Source of the DNA: Chloroflexota bacterium
GTDB lineage: Bacteria; Chloroflexota; Dehalococcoidia; Lucifugimonadales; Australimonadaceae
Reading direction: 5' to 3'
Length of the DNA stretch: 64,000 nucleotides
Assembly (NCBI GenBank): GCA_009838965.1
Contig: VXQP01000104.1
Span: 1-64,000, forward strand
Positions 39,522-48,879 of this stretch are shown piece after piece (the stretch's first letter is position 1; the number at the start of each line of letters is the position of its first letter). The position numbers and the translations under genes are program-made. The notes under the pieces are model-generated. The model searched no databases, had not been told where the DNA came from, and saw nothing but the letters and a program-made list of their open reading frames with translations.

Positions 39522-40845
39522 GTGGGTGCAGCAGCTCGACGCCGAGTCCGCTTATGCTGATGTCTGTCCGACCTGCGGAGGCCAGGGCTGGGTGCGCCGC
39601 GACGTGCCCGTCGGACATCCGGATTTCGGGCGCGCTTTCCCGTGCCTCTGTCAGATCCAGCGCAGCGAAACGGACCGCCTTGCCCGCCTGCAGCGCTACA
39701 GCAACCTCGGCGTGCTCCACAACGTCACCTTCGAGACGCTTGCCCCGAGCGGCCCCGGCGTCGGGCCCGAAGCCAACGCCCGCTATGATGCCGCTCTCCG
39801 TGCAGCGCGGGCCTTCGCCGAGGCGCCGGACGGCTCGCTGCTCCTCACGGGCGGCCACGGGACCGGCAAGACCTGTCTTGGCGCCGCTGCCGCCAACCGC
39901 CTGATGGCGCAGGGACACCCCGTCCTCTTCACGTTCGTGCCGGACCTGCTCGACCAGCTCCGGGGCGGCTATGCGGACGACGCGGAGCTCTCCCACGACG
40001 AGGTGTTCGAGCAGGTCAAGAATGTCTCCGTGCTCGTCCTGGACGACATCGGCGCGCATAACGGCACCCCCTGGGCTGAGGAGAAGCTCTTCCAGGTCGT
40101 CAACCACCGCTACCTCAACGGCCTTCCCACCATCCTCACCTCAGCCGTTCCCCTCGAACGGCTGGACGGACGCCTTCAGAGCAAGCTCACAGACCCGCGC
40201 AACGCGCTCGTGATCGACATGGGCGGCGCTACCGGCGCGAGGACCATGAGCCTCGGCGGCATCCCTCATGCCATGCTCAGCGGCATGACCTTCGACTCCT
40301 TCGAACGTCAGGGCCGTGCCAGGACGAGAGAGGACAGGGAGACGCTTGCTGCTGCCCTCTACGCCTCGCGGGCCTTCGCTGAGGAGCCGGACGGCTGGCT
40401 CGTCCTCGTGGGTGGCCCCGGCTGCGGCAAGACCCACCTCGCCGTTGCCGTTGCCAACCGGCAACTCGAACAGGGCGGCGATGTCTTCTTCGCCTTCGTG
40501 CCCGACCTGCTCGACCACCTCCGCTACACCTTCAGCCCGGACAGCCGCGTCACGTACGACGAGCTGTTCGACCGCATCAAGCAGGCGCCGCTGCTCATCA
40601 TGGACGACCTGGGCTCCGAAAGCTCCACGTCCTGGGCGGACGAGAAGCTCTACCAGATCATCGTCCACCGGCATAACGCCCGCCTCCCCACCGTCATCAC
40701 CATGCGCACCCTCCCATCCGGCCCGGCCGACCCCGTTGCCTCACGCCTCAACGATGCCCGGATGGTGACGGAGGTCCCCATCACCGCGCCGGACTATCGT
40801 CAGACGGGGCGCGTCCGGCAGGAGCCCCGACGCGATGTCTCATAG
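39451..40845 (+). CDS. tandem-AAA DnaC/DnaI-like ATPase (putative helicase loader)
   Basis: GTG start; CPTCGGQGW...CLC Zn-binding-like region; two P-loops GGHGTGKTCL and GGPGCGKTHL; two Walker B LVLDDIG and LIMDDLG. Confidence 0.85.
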   Translation: MESLGDILRRLQQRNFSNVAAVPEWVQQLDAESAYADVCPTCGGQGWVRRDVPVGHPDFGRAFPCLCQIQRSETDRLARLQRYSNLGVLHNVTFETLAPSGPGVGPEANARYDAALRAARAFAEAPDGSLLLTGGHGTGKTCLGAAAANRLMAQGHPVLFTFVPDLLDQLRGGYADDAELSHDEVFEQVKNVSVLVLDDIGAHNGTPWAEEKLFQVVNHRYLNGLPTILTSAVPLERLDGRLQSKLTDPRNALVIDMGGATGARTMSLGGIPHAMLSGMTFDSFERQGRARTREDRETLAAALYASRAFAEEPDGWLVLVGGPGCGKTHLAVAVANRQLEQGGDVFFAFVPDLLDHLRYTFSPDSRVTYDELFDRIKQAPLLIMDDLGSESSTSWADEKLYQIIVHRHNARLPTVITMRTLPSGPADPVASRLNDARMVTEVPITAPDYRQTGRVRQEPRRDVS

Positions 40846-41272
40846 CGCCCCTCCGGGCGGTTCGGGTGAGTGCGCGTTCTGCGGCATCGCCTCCGGCGCG
40901 CTCCCACGACGCATCCGCTATCAGGACGACGAGCTCGTCGCCTTCGACAATGCACTCGATTGGGCGCCGCTCATGTACCTCGTTGCGCCGGTCGTTCACA
41001 TGAGCCAGACCGAGTTCTGGCGGTCGCCCCTCTTCTCCCGCGCCGCGCAACTTGCCGTCGAACTCGGCGAGTCCGATGCGCCCGGAGGCTTCCGCATCGT
41101 CTCCAACTTCGGCGCCGACGCGATGCAATCCCAACCACACGGCCACCTCCACGTGCTCGGCGGAGCGCACCTCGGCCTCTACATGGACTTCCCCGGCAAG
41201 AGCGACTTCTGGCTCCGCTTCTACGGCAGCGAACAGCACGACCCCCTCACCTTCCGGAAGCGCCACCCGTGA
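40835..41272 (+). CDS. HIT family protein
   Basis: CAFCGIASGALPRRIRYQDDELVAFDN...QPHGHLHVLGG (HxHxH-type motif). Confidence 0.88.
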   Translation: MSHSAPPGGSGECAFCGIASGALPRRIRYQDDELVAFDNALDWAPLMYLVAPVVHMSQTEFWRSPLFSRAAQLAVELGESDAPGGFRIVSNFGADAMQSQPHGHLHVLGGAHLGLYMDFPGKSDFWLRFYGSEQHDPLTFRKRHP

Positions 41273-41279
41273 GCGCCGC

Positions 41280-41340
41280 CCCCGTCATTCCCGCGAAGGC
41301 GGGAATCCAGAGTGGCCGGCAGGCCACACGGTGTGGTGTG
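41280..41340 (+). repeat. dispersed intergenic repeat R1, copy b
   Basis: CCCCGTCATTCCCGCGAAGGCGGGAATCCAGAGTGGCCGGCAGGCCACACGG. Confidence 0.85.
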
Positions 41341-41356
41341 GTGTGGTGCGGTGGCG

Positions 41357-41399
41357 GTTGTCATTTCGAGCGGAGCGCAGCGGAGTCGAGGAATCCCTC
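41357..41399 (+). repeat. dispersed intergenic repeat R3, copy a
   Basis: TTGTCATTTCGAGCGGAGCGCAGCGGAGTCGAGGAATCCC; inverted relative at 58652-58700. Confidence 0.8.
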
Positions 41400-41417
41400 C
41401 GGGGTCCGGCATAACCC

Positions 41418-41795
41418 ATGACTGACGTCCTCCTCGTCGGCGTGGGCGGCTTCATCGGCGCGGCGTCGCGCTACGGCGTGATCCTTGGCGTGTCGCGCGT
41501 GCTGGGGCAGCCGTCCTTCCCGTGGGGAGTGCTCGCCGTCAACGTCCTCGGCTCCCTGCTCATCGGCGTGCTCGCGGGCCTCGCGGAGACGCGCCAGCTC
41601 TTCGGGCCGGGCGCGCGCCTCTTCCTCTTCGTCGGCGTGCTCGGCGGGTTCACCACCTTCTCCGCCATAACCAACGACACCCTCACGCTCCTGCGCAGCG
41701 CCGCATACCTCTCCGCCGCCGCGAACGTCCTCCTCACCGTCGCCCTCGGCCTCGCCGCCGTCGCCGTCGGCTACGCCGCTGCCCGCGCCATCTAG
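41418..41795 (+). CDS. crcB: fluoride efflux transporter CrcB/FluC
   Basis: GGFIGAASRYGVILGV...FPWGVLAVNVLGSLLIGVLAG...VGVLGGFTTFSAITNDTLTLL. Confidence 0.9.
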   Translation: MTDVLLVGVGGFIGAASRYGVILGVSRVLGQPSFPWGVLAVNVLGSLLIGVLAGLAETRQLFGPGARLFLFVGVLGGFTTFSAITNDTLTLLRSAAYLSAAANVLLTVALGLAAVAVGYAAARAI

Positions 41796-41850
41796 CCCCG
41801 TCATTCCCGCACCGGCGGGAATCCAGGTGCGCGGGCAGCGCACACCGCGC
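41796..41850 (+). repeat. dispersed intergenic repeat R1, copy c
   Basis: CCCCGTCATTCCCGCACCGGCGGGAATCCAGGTGCGCGGGCAGCGCACACCGCG. Confidence 0.8.
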
Positions 41851-41869
41851 CGCGAAGCGGACGCTCAAG

Positions 41870-41907
41870 CCCGTCGTTCCTGTGCAGGCAGGAACCTCGC
41901 AGCCCTG
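41870..41907 (+). repeat. dispersed intergenic repeat R2, copy a
   Basis: CCCGTCGTTCCTGTGCAGGCAGGAACCTCGCAGCCCTG; inverted copy near 60770-60807. Confidence 0.8.
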
Positions 41908-41910
41908 TTC

Positions 41911-41976
41911 GGTCCCTTCCCCCTCGATGGGGGAAGGTTAGGATGGGGGTGAATCGGTGGAGCGGGGTGTTGGAGG
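41911..41976 (+). repeat. dispersed intergenic repeat R4, copy b
   Basis: GTCCCTTCCCCCTCGATGGGGGAAGGTTAGGATGGGGGTGAATCGGTGGAGCGGGG; similar to 18902-18960. Confidence 0.55.
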
Positions 41977-42075
41977 GGCCGGGGTGAGCGCCTGCCCCGC
42001 GCTTGACCGGCGTGCCTTGGGGGAACATACTCTGCCCGTCAGCCATACATTCGAGGGAGACTGAGGAGGGCCAGC

Positions 42076-43188
42076 ATGGGACGCGTAGTGGACGTAGACA
42101 CGCACATAGCCGAACCGCCGGAGATGTGGGACTTCCTCGACCCGGAGTGGCACAAGCGCCGGCCCGTCGTCGTGCAGGTGCCCGATGACACGCTCTACGG
42201 CCGCGTGGACCACATGTGGCTGATAGACGGCCAGATCTACCCGCGCCCCGCCGGAAGAGGCGGCAATTTCCTCGTCACTCCCACCGCCCAGGCAAACGTG
42301 CGCGACCGCGTCGACAGGAAGGCGCGCGAACTGCTCGACCTCCCGATGCGGTTCGAGGACATGCAGGCCACCAACGTGGACTCCCAGGTCGTCTACCCGA
42401 CGCTCTTCCTGGCGTACCTCACCCACGACGCCGCCTACGAGGTCGAGCTGTGCAAGGCCTACAACCGCTTCCTTGCCGACGTCTGGGCGAAGGCGGAAGA
42501 CCGCATCCGCTACGTCGTCATCCCCCCGCTCCGCAACATCGACGCCGCGGTCAGCGAGCTCCGCTTCGGCAAGGAGCACGGCGCGTGCGGCGTCTTCTTC
42601 CGCGGCATCGAGGGCGACAAGACGCTCGACGACCCGTACTTCTACCCGGTCTACGAGGAGGCGCAGTCGCTCGGCCTGCCCATCTGCATCCACCAGGGTC
42701 AGGGCGCTCCCGCGCTCAACTTCCTGGTAGACGTCAGCCGCAGCCACACGTTCACGCACGGGCGTATCCCGCCCGTCGTCGCCTTCCGCAACCTCGTCTC
42801 GAACAAGGTCCCGGAGCTCTTCCCGGACCTCCGCTGGGGCTTCATTGAGACCGGCGCTACCTGGGTGCCGTTCGCCATGTACCAGCTGCGCGGCACGCTT
42901 CGCGCCGACCGGGACTTCTGGGGCCCCCGCCTCTTCGACGAGTACAACATGTGGGTCTCCTACGAGGTCGAGGAGGACCTGCCCTACCTGATGCAGTACG
43001 TCGGTGAGGACCACTTGGTCGTTGGCACCGACTACGGACACCACACCCCCGGTACGACCGACCGCCTCGCCGCCGACCCGTCGGCCCAGGTGCACTGCGT
43101 CAGCCAGATGCGCTCGCGCGACGACATCTCCTCGGCAACCGCGGAGAAGATACTGACGGACAACGCCACGGCGCTCTACGGCGTGTAA
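42076..43188 (+). CDS. amidohydrolase family protein
   Basis: VDVDTHIAEPPEMWDFLDPEW...GVFFRGIEGDKTLDDPYFYPVYEEAQSLGLPICIHQG...HLVVGTDYGHHTPG. Confidence 0.88.
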   Translation: MGRVVDVDTHIAEPPEMWDFLDPEWHKRRPVVVQVPDDTLYGRVDHMWLIDGQIYPRPAGRGGNFLVTPTAQANVRDRVDRKARELLDLPMRFEDMQATNVDSQVVYPTLFLAYLTHDAAYEVELCKAYNRFLADVWAKAEDRIRYVVIPPLRNIDAAVSELRFGKEHGACGVFFRGIEGDKTLDDPYFYPVYEEAQSLGLPICIHQGQGAPALNFLVDVSRSHTFTHGRIPPVVAFRNLVSNKVPELFPDLRWGFIETGATWVPFAMYQLRGTLRADRDFWGPRLFDEYNMWVSYEVEEDLPYLMQYVGEDHLVVGTDYGHHTPGTTDRLAADPSAQVHCVSQMRSRDDISSATAEKILTDNATALYGV

Positions 43189-43209
43189 GGCGAGGACAGT
43201 TCCGTATCC

Positions 43210-44202
43210 ATGCGGCGGGTGGAGAGGCGGCCTGCGAGGCCGGGCGGGCGTTCGCGCCGGCTTACGGTGCTCATCGTAACGCTGGGTGCGCTTGTTCTCG
43301 TGACCGGGCCGCTCATCGGCTTCTTCCTTGTCTACACCGCGCCGAGCCAGCAGTGGTTCGCCCGCGTCAACGGCGTCGAGATACCGCGCGCCACCCTCGT
43401 CGATGTGCTCCGCGCCAACCAGATAGACGCGCTGCTCCAGCGGCAGCGGTTCGACCCCGGTACACAGGCGTTCGATACCGCCGGGCTGCTCATCGACAAC
43501 GAGGTGCTGCGCCAGACGGCGGGCACGCTCGGCGTCACCGTGAGCGAGGCGGAGGTCGAGCGCGAACTCGCGGCGCAGCTCACCCCGCAGTTGGACGCTG
43601 GGAACCTTGACGCTTCGGCCCGCGCCGAGCTCGCCGAGGCGAAGCGGCAGTACGCCGACCTGCGGCGTCTCGACGTCGCAGAACTGGAGAAGCTGGCTGA
43701 AGGGGAGTCGCTTCGACGGAAGGTCACGGAGACGCTCGGACGCTCCATCGTCGACCCGCAGCCACAGATACGCCTGCACTCAATCGTGGTCGCCGACGTG
43801 GAGACCGCCACGCGTATCCAGAGTGAGGCAGTGCAGGGAGTGCCGTTCGAGGAGCTGGCGCGCCGCTATTCGCTCGACCCCGCTTCCGGCGACCTCGGCT
43901 GGCTGCCCTATGCGGCGCTTCCGCCTGCTGCCGCGGACCTGCTGTGGAACCTCCCCGCGTCGGAACTCTCGCCGCCGTTCCAGCGCGGCGACGGCGCGAT
44001 CGTCGTCTACGTCATCAGTGGACGCGACCCCTCTCTCGCGCTCGACCCGGTCGCCCGTCAGTTGTTGGAGGAGGCCGAGTTCGAGTCGTGGCTCGGGCAG
44101 ACGCGTGCGGAGCAGGACATCGAACTCCGGCTGGACTCGGAGACGCTGGAGTGGGTAGCCGACCAGCTCGAACAGACGAGGAGTGTTGCCCCGCAGGGCT
44201 GA
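43210..44202 (+). CDS. SurA/PpiC-like peptidylprolyl isomerase, membrane anchored
   Basis: N-terminal TM; QIRLHSIVVADVETATRIQSEAVQGVPFEELARRYSLDPASGDLGWLPYAALPPAAADLLW (parvulin-like). Confidence 0.85.
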   Translation: MRRVERRPARPGGRSRRLTVLIVTLGALVLVTGPLIGFFLVYTAPSQQWFARVNGVEIPRATLVDVLRANQIDALLQRQRFDPGTQAFDTAGLLIDNEVLRQTAGTLGVTVSEAEVERELAAQLTPQLDAGNLDASARAELAEAKRQYADLRRLDVAELEKLAEGESLRRKVTETLGRSIVDPQPQIRLHSIVVADVETATRIQSEAVQGVPFEELARRYSLDPASGDLGWLPYAALPPAAADLLWNLPASELSPPFQRGDGAIVVYVISGRDPSLALDPVARQLLEEAEFESWLGQTRAEQDIELRLDSETLEWVADQLEQTRSVAPQG

Positions 44203-44218
44203 CGCAGGGCGCAGGCGC

Positions 44219-45160
44219 TTATCGCTGGCGGTTAGCCCGCCGCCCCAGCCAGTCGCCCAGCAGGAGCGACGAGAAGCTCTGGCGCTCCATGACTGGAGCG
44301 TGCGCCGGCGGAGCCTCGCGCAGTCGGTCCACTCGCGCCTCGATCAGTTCCGTGAGCCGCTTCGCCGCTTCCGCGTAGTCCGGCTTCGCGAACGCGGCCT
44401 CCCGCAGGCCGTCCGTGGCTCCTGCGAGCCGGTCCAGCCACGAAGTGAATGTCTCCGGCGCGTATTCCAGCACAACGGCAAGCTCCTCCGGGTCGAGCTC
44501 GGCAGCCGTTCGCAAGGCCTGGGTGAACGCGTCTCCCTGCAGACGGCGCACGTCGCGCCAGACGGGGCTTGCAGAGACGGCGTCCACCGCTGCGCCAGAG
44601 GCGATGCGCGGCAGGTACTCGGTGGCGATGACGAAGCTGTCGTGCTCTGCCGCATCGAGGAAGAATGGACTCGCGCCGACGGCCCTGGCGAGTCCGGTCA
44701 CAGCTTCAACGGCATCCCCCGAGGCGGTCGCCGATGGGATGATGGCGTAGTCGGTTCCGTCGAACGATGCTTCCGCGCCTCCGCTGAACGTACGAGGCAC
44801 GGGACGCCCACCGACGAAGTGCATCCCGTCCGGCAGGCGCTCTTCCGCCCAGCGCAGCAGGGGGGCCTTCAACGGGCACGTGTCCGTGACGACACACCCG
44901 GATGGAGCGAACTCGCCGATGATGCGCAACGCGTCGCTTGCGGAGGCGAGCGGCGAGGAGAGGACGACGAGTTTCGCGCCTGCCAGCGCTGCTGCTGCGC
45001 TCCTCGGCGCATCGTCTATCGCGCCGGTCTCGAGCGCACGCCTTCCCGTCCCGGAGTCAGGGTCGAAGCCTGCTATGGAGATGCCTTGCACACCGGACCT
45101 GATCGCACGCCCAAGCGCGATGCCCAGCGGGCTGAGGCCGATGATGGCGATGTCCGGCAT
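44219..45160 (-). CDS. prephenate dehydrogenase-like protein
   Basis: MPDIAIIGLSPLGIALGRAIRSG (Rossmann); KLVVLSSPLASASDALRIIGEF...VVTDTCPLKAPLLRWAEERLPDGMHFVGGRPVP. Confidence 0.75.
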   Translation of the reverse strand: MPDIAIIGLSPLGIALGRAIRSGVQGISIAGFDPDSGTGRRALETGAIDDAPRSAAAALAGAKLVVLSSPLASASDALRIIGEFAPSGCVVTDTCPLKAPLLRWAEERLPDGMHFVGGRPVPRTFSGGAEASFDGTDYAIIPSATASGDAVEAVTGLARAVGASPFFLDAAEHDSFVIATEYLPRIASGAAVDAVSASPVWRDVRRLQGDAFTQALRTAAELDPEELAVVLEYAPETFTSWLDRLAGATDGLREAAFAKPDYAEAAKRLTELIEARVDRLREAPPAHAPVMERQSFSSLLLGDWLGRRANRQR

Positions 45161-45176
45161 GATGCGCGCCGGTGCC

Positions 45177-46109
45177 CTACGACCCGGAGCGGTAGCCGCC
45201 GCCGGTACCGCGCATGCGGGGGTCGAGCAAGTCGCGGAGTGCGTCGCCGAGCACGTTCCAGCCGAACACGGTCAGGCTAAGGAAGACGCCTGGCCAGATG
45301 GCAAGCCACGGTGCGATCTCCATGTACGTCCGCGACTCTGAACTGAGCATCCGGCCCCAGGACGGGAACGGCGGCGGGACACCGTAGCCGAGGAAGCTGA
45401 GCGATGCCTCGATAAGGATCACCTGCCCCAGGCGCAGGCTCGCCAGGATGATGATGGGCACCATCACGTTCGGCAGGACGTGCCGTACCAGGATGCGCAG
45501 GGTGGTCGCGCCATTGACGCGCGCCGCCTCCACGAACGGCTGCTCCTTGAGCGCCAGTACCGCGCCGCGCAGTACACGGCTCTCGCGTATGGCGACAAGC
45601 CCCAGCACGAGGGTCACGTTCAGTGTGCTCGGTCCCAGGATGGACATCACGAACAGCAGCAGGAGCAGTGGGGGCACGCTCATCCACGCATCCACGAGGC
45701 GCTGCACCAGCGTGTCGAACTTCCCACCCATGTAGCCGCTCGTGATGCCGATCAGGGCCGCGAGTATGCTGCCGAGTGCGACCGAACCGAGCGCCACGAC
45801 GATGGAGACCCGGGCGCCGTGCACGAGCCTGCTGAACAGGTCCCGCCCGATGAAGTCGGTGCCCAGGAAGTAGCTGAAGCTCGACCCCTGCAATGCGTCG
45901 GAGAAGTGTGGTTCGTCATACGGGTAGGGCGCTATCCAGTTGGCGAACACGGCCATGAGCAGCATGATCATGACGATGACTGCGCCGACTGCTCCCAAAG
46001 GCTTCTCGGTGAACAGCCTCGTCACCAGCCCGATGAAGCCTCCGCTCGCACGGCGTGGCAGCCTCGCCGCAGCAGGCGCTCCTTGTGGTCTTGTGCTCTC
46101 GACAGCCAT
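45177..46109 (-). CDS. ABC transporter permease (DppC/OppC family)
   Basis: FLGTDFIGRDLFSRLVHGARVSIVVALGSVALGSILAALIGITSGYMGG; EAARVNGATTLRILVRHVLPNVMVPIIILASLRLGQVILIEASLSFLGYGVPPPFPSWGRML. Confidence 0.92.
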   Translation of the reverse strand: MAVESTRPQGAPAAARLPRRASGGFIGLVTRLFTEKPLGAVGAVIVMIMLLMAVFANWIAPYPYDEPHFSDALQGSSFSYFLGTDFIGRDLFSRLVHGARVSIVVALGSVALGSILAALIGITSGYMGGKFDTLVQRLVDAWMSVPPLLLLLFVMSILGPSTLNVTLVLGLVAIRESRVLRGAVLALKEQPFVEAARVNGATTLRILVRHVLPNVMVPIIILASLRLGQVILIEASLSFLGYGVPPPFPSWGRMLSSESRTYMEIAPWLAIWPGVFLSLTVFGWNVLGDALRDLLDPRMRGTGGGYRSGS

Positions 46110-46112
46110 GAC

Positions 46113-47057
46113 TTACGTGTACTTTATCCGTGGGTCGAGGACGCCGTAGAGGAGGTCCACGATGAGGTTGATGAGCACGGTGGCCGCTGCAAAGGTGAGG
46201 ATGATGGTCTGTGCGGGGACATAGTCCCGGTTCTGGAGTGACTGCAGCATGTAGATGCCCATGCCGGGCAGGTTGAATATCTGTTCGATGATTACCGTAC
46301 CGCCCAGCAGGAACGGGATCTGCAGGCCGATGAGCGACAGCACGGGGATGAGCGCGTTCCGCACCGCGTGCCGGTACCAGATGGTTTGCGGCTGCAGGCC
46401 CTTCGCCCATGCGGTGCGGATGTAGTCCTGTCGCACGACTTCCAGCAGCATGGCGCGGGTCATCCGGATCGTGCCGCCCATGAGCGGTATGCCCACGATG
46501 ACTCCCGGCAGCACCATCACGCTCAGGTTCTTGATGGGGTCCTCCGTGAACGGCACGTAGCTCAGCGGCGGAGCCCAACCGAAGAACAGCGCTGGGAGGG
46601 TCACGACGATGGTGCCTATCCAGAGGATGGGCACTGCCACGAGGCCGATGGAGACGGAGCGCAGTGCGTAGTCTATCCACGTGTCCTGCCGAACGGCGGT
46701 GATGATGCCGATGGGGATGGAGAGCACCGTGCTCACGACCAGCGCGATGATCGAGAGTTCCAGCGTCACGGGGTAGCGTCGCCCAAGCTCGTGCGTGACG
46801 GTGTTCCCCGTCCAGAGTGACTGCCCGAGGTCACCTACGAACAATCCGCCGAACCATTCGCCGAACTGGACGTAGAACGGCCTGTGCAGCCCCAACTCTC
46901 GCAGGATCGCGTCCCGGTCTGCGGCATAGCCGAAATCGGAAAGCATCAGGTCAACGATGTCGCCGGGGATCAGGCGCAGCATGAAGAACGTGAGCACGCT
47001 CACGACGAGCATCGTGAGCGCGGCAAGCATCAGACGGCGTATGACGAAGCGGTACAC
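46113..47057 (-). CDS. ABC transporter permease (DppB/OppB family)
   Basis: LTFFMLRLIPGDIVDLMLSD...RAMLLEVVRQDYIRTAWAKGLQPQTIWYRHAVRNALIPVLSLIGLQIPFLLGGTVIIEQIFNLPGMG. Confidence 0.92.
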   Translation of the reverse strand: MYRFVIRRLMLAALTMLVVSVLTFFMLRLIPGDIVDLMLSDFGYAADRDAILRELGLHRPFYVQFGEWFGGLFVGDLGQSLWTGNTVTHELGRRYPVTLELSIIALVVSTVLSIPIGIITAVRQDTWIDYALRSVSIGLVAVPILWIGTIVVTLPALFFGWAPPLSYVPFTEDPIKNLSVMVLPGVIVGIPLMGGTIRMTRAMLLEVVRQDYIRTAWAKGLQPQTIWYRHAVRNALIPVLSLIGLQIPFLLGGTVIIEQIFNLPGMGIYMLQSLQNRDYVPAQTIILTFAAATVLINLIVDLLYGVLDPRIKYT

Positions 47058-47207
47058 GGCGGTTCGGGCTCCAGAGTGCCTCCAGACACGCTGGGGCGAG
47101 TCTACGGCGCAGCGTAACCGGAATCAAATCCGGTAGGCTCTACGGACGCGATTCACTATCCTCAAGGGTCGAACCGCGATAACAGACCTCTATGGAGAAC
47201 AGGCAGA

Positions 47208-48173
47208 TTGGCTGACCGGATGATCGAGGTTGAAGGACTCACGAAGTTCTACGGTGATTTCCTCGCCGTGAGCGGCGTCTCCTTCTCCGTAGACAGGGGC
47301 GAGACGGTTGGTCTGCTCGGCACCAACGGCTCTGGAAAGACCACGACCATGCGCGTGCTCACCGGCTACATGCCGCCTACATCAGGGACGGTCCGCATCG
47401 CAGGTCACGACCTTGCCGCCGACTCACTGGAAGCGCGGCGGCACATCGGCTATCTGCCTGAATCGGTGCCGCTCTACAGCGATATGACCGTCGCTGCCTC
47501 GTTGCGGTTCTTCGGGCGTGTCCACTCGATGGACACCGCAAGCCTTGCGTCCTCGATCGACCGCGTCCTCGATGCGTTCGACCTCGTCGATTACCGCGAC
47601 ACGCTCGTCGGCAAACTATCCAAGGGGTACCGCCAGCGACTGGGGCTGGCCCTTGCGGTGCTCCATGAGCCGGAGGTCCTCGTACTTGACGAACCGACCG
47701 TGAGCATAGACCCGGTGCAGGTCGTGGAAGCTCGGGACCTCATACGGCGCCTGGGCAAAGAACACACGGTGCTCCTGAGTACGCATCAACTCGCTGAAGC
47801 CTCCACCCTCTGTGAGCGCGTCATCATCCTGCACGACGGGGTTCTCGTTGCGGAAGGTCATCCGGATGAGATAGCGGAGCGCCTCCAGGGGGCGCAGCGC
47901 ATCAGGGTAGAGGCGCGTGGCGCTGCCGAACAGACGGGTGCCGCTCTCGCCACTGTGCCGGGCGTCCGTTCCGTTGGAACGGCCACACTCATCGAGGAGG
48001 GAGTCTACGCGTTCGAGATCGCTGCTCCGTTGCGCTCGGACTTGCGGGAAGCCATTGCCCATGCGATGAATGCTGCGGGGATCGGGCTGCGCGGTCTTGC
48101 CCGCTCCTCCGTGGACCTGGAGGAGGTCTTCCTGCAGATCACGCGAGGCGAGCGGGAGAACCCCGATGCGTAA
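47208..48173 (+). CDS. ABC transporter ATP-binding protein (GldA-like)
   Basis: IEVEGLTKFYGDFLAVSGVSFSVDRGETVGLLGTNGSGKTTTMRVLTGYMPPTSG; LSKGYRQRLGLALAVLHEPEVLVLDEPT; TTG 47208 or ATG 47220. Confidence 0.92.
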   Translation: MADRMIEVEGLTKFYGDFLAVSGVSFSVDRGETVGLLGTNGSGKTTTMRVLTGYMPPTSGTVRIAGHDLAADSLEARRHIGYLPESVPLYSDMTVAASLRFFGRVHSMDTASLASSIDRVLDAFDLVDYRDTLVGKLSKGYRQRLGLALAVLHEPEVLVLDEPTVSIDPVQVVEARDLIRRLGKEHTVLLSTHQLAEASTLCERVIILHDGVLVAEGHPDEIAERLQGAQRIRVEARGAAEQTGAALATVPGVRSVGTATLIEEGVYAFEIAAPLRSDLREAIAHAMNAAGIGLRGLARSSVDLEEVFLQITRGERENPDA

Positions 48174-48879
48174 CGTCTTGCTCCTCGCGTGGAAGGAGAC
48201 CCGCTCCTATTACGGTTCACCGATGGCCTACGTCGTAAGCGCTGCATTCCTTGCGCTCACGGGCCAGTTCTACGTGTCCGGCGTCTCGGAACTGCTGCCG
48301 GAAGCTTCTCTCCGTGCTGTCTTCACGCCCATGATGTTCGCGCTCATCCTCTGGGCTCCCATCGCGAGCATGCGGCTCCTGGCGGAGGAACAGAAACTCG
48401 GGACGCTGGAGCTGCTGCTCACTGCTCCGCTGCGCGACTGGGAGATCGTGACAGGGAAGTTCTGCGCGCTCGTAGCGATGCTCCTCGGCATCATCGTCCC
48501 GACGCTCGTCTACGTGGTGCTGCTCTACTGGTACGCCTCGCCGGACGGTGGACCGCTCCTTACCGGATATCTTGGCCTGCTCCTGTACGGCTCTGCCGCT
48601 GCGTCGCTGGGGTTGTTCACATCCTCGCTCACTGGCAACCAGATCGTGGCCGGAGTGACGGCAGCCGTCGCGTTGCTCTTCCTCACGCTGGCGAGCGAGG
48701 CCTCCGGCCTCGTATCCGGCTTGCCGTCTGCACTGCTTGCCGGCGTTTCCCTGCCAGCCCACTACACCGCGTTCGTCGCGGGTGTGATCGAACTGCGGAA
48801 CGTCGTCTACTTCATCACCTTCATCGTGCTCTTCCTCTTCCTGACCACGCTCAGCCTGGAGTCTCGGCGATGGCGGTGA
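48166..48879 (+). CDS. ABC-2 type transporter permease (GldF-like)
   Basis: MRNVLLLAWKETRSYYGSPMAYVVSAAFLALTGQFY...LLAEEQKLGTLELLLTAPLRDWEIVTGKF. Confidence 0.88.
   Translation: MRNVLLLAWKETRSYYGSPMAYVVSAAFLALTGQFYVSGVSELLPEASLRAVFTPMMFALILWAPIASMRLLAEEQKLGTLELLLTAPLRDWEIVTGKFCALVAMLLGIIVPTLVYVVLLYWYASPDGGPLLTGYLGLLLYGSAAASLGLFTSSLTGNQIVAGVTAAVALLFLTLASEASGLVSGLPSALLAGVSLPAHYTAFVAGVIELRNVVYFITFIVLFLFLTTLSLESRRWR

Noticed and set aside
41341-41417. possible fluoride riboswitch before crcB
   Set aside because: The leader is occupied by dispersed repeats and shows no recognisable crcB-motif core.
41938-43779. 613-aa minus-strand ORF
   Set aside because: Antisense to the amidohydrolase and PPIase genes, which have clear family signatures.
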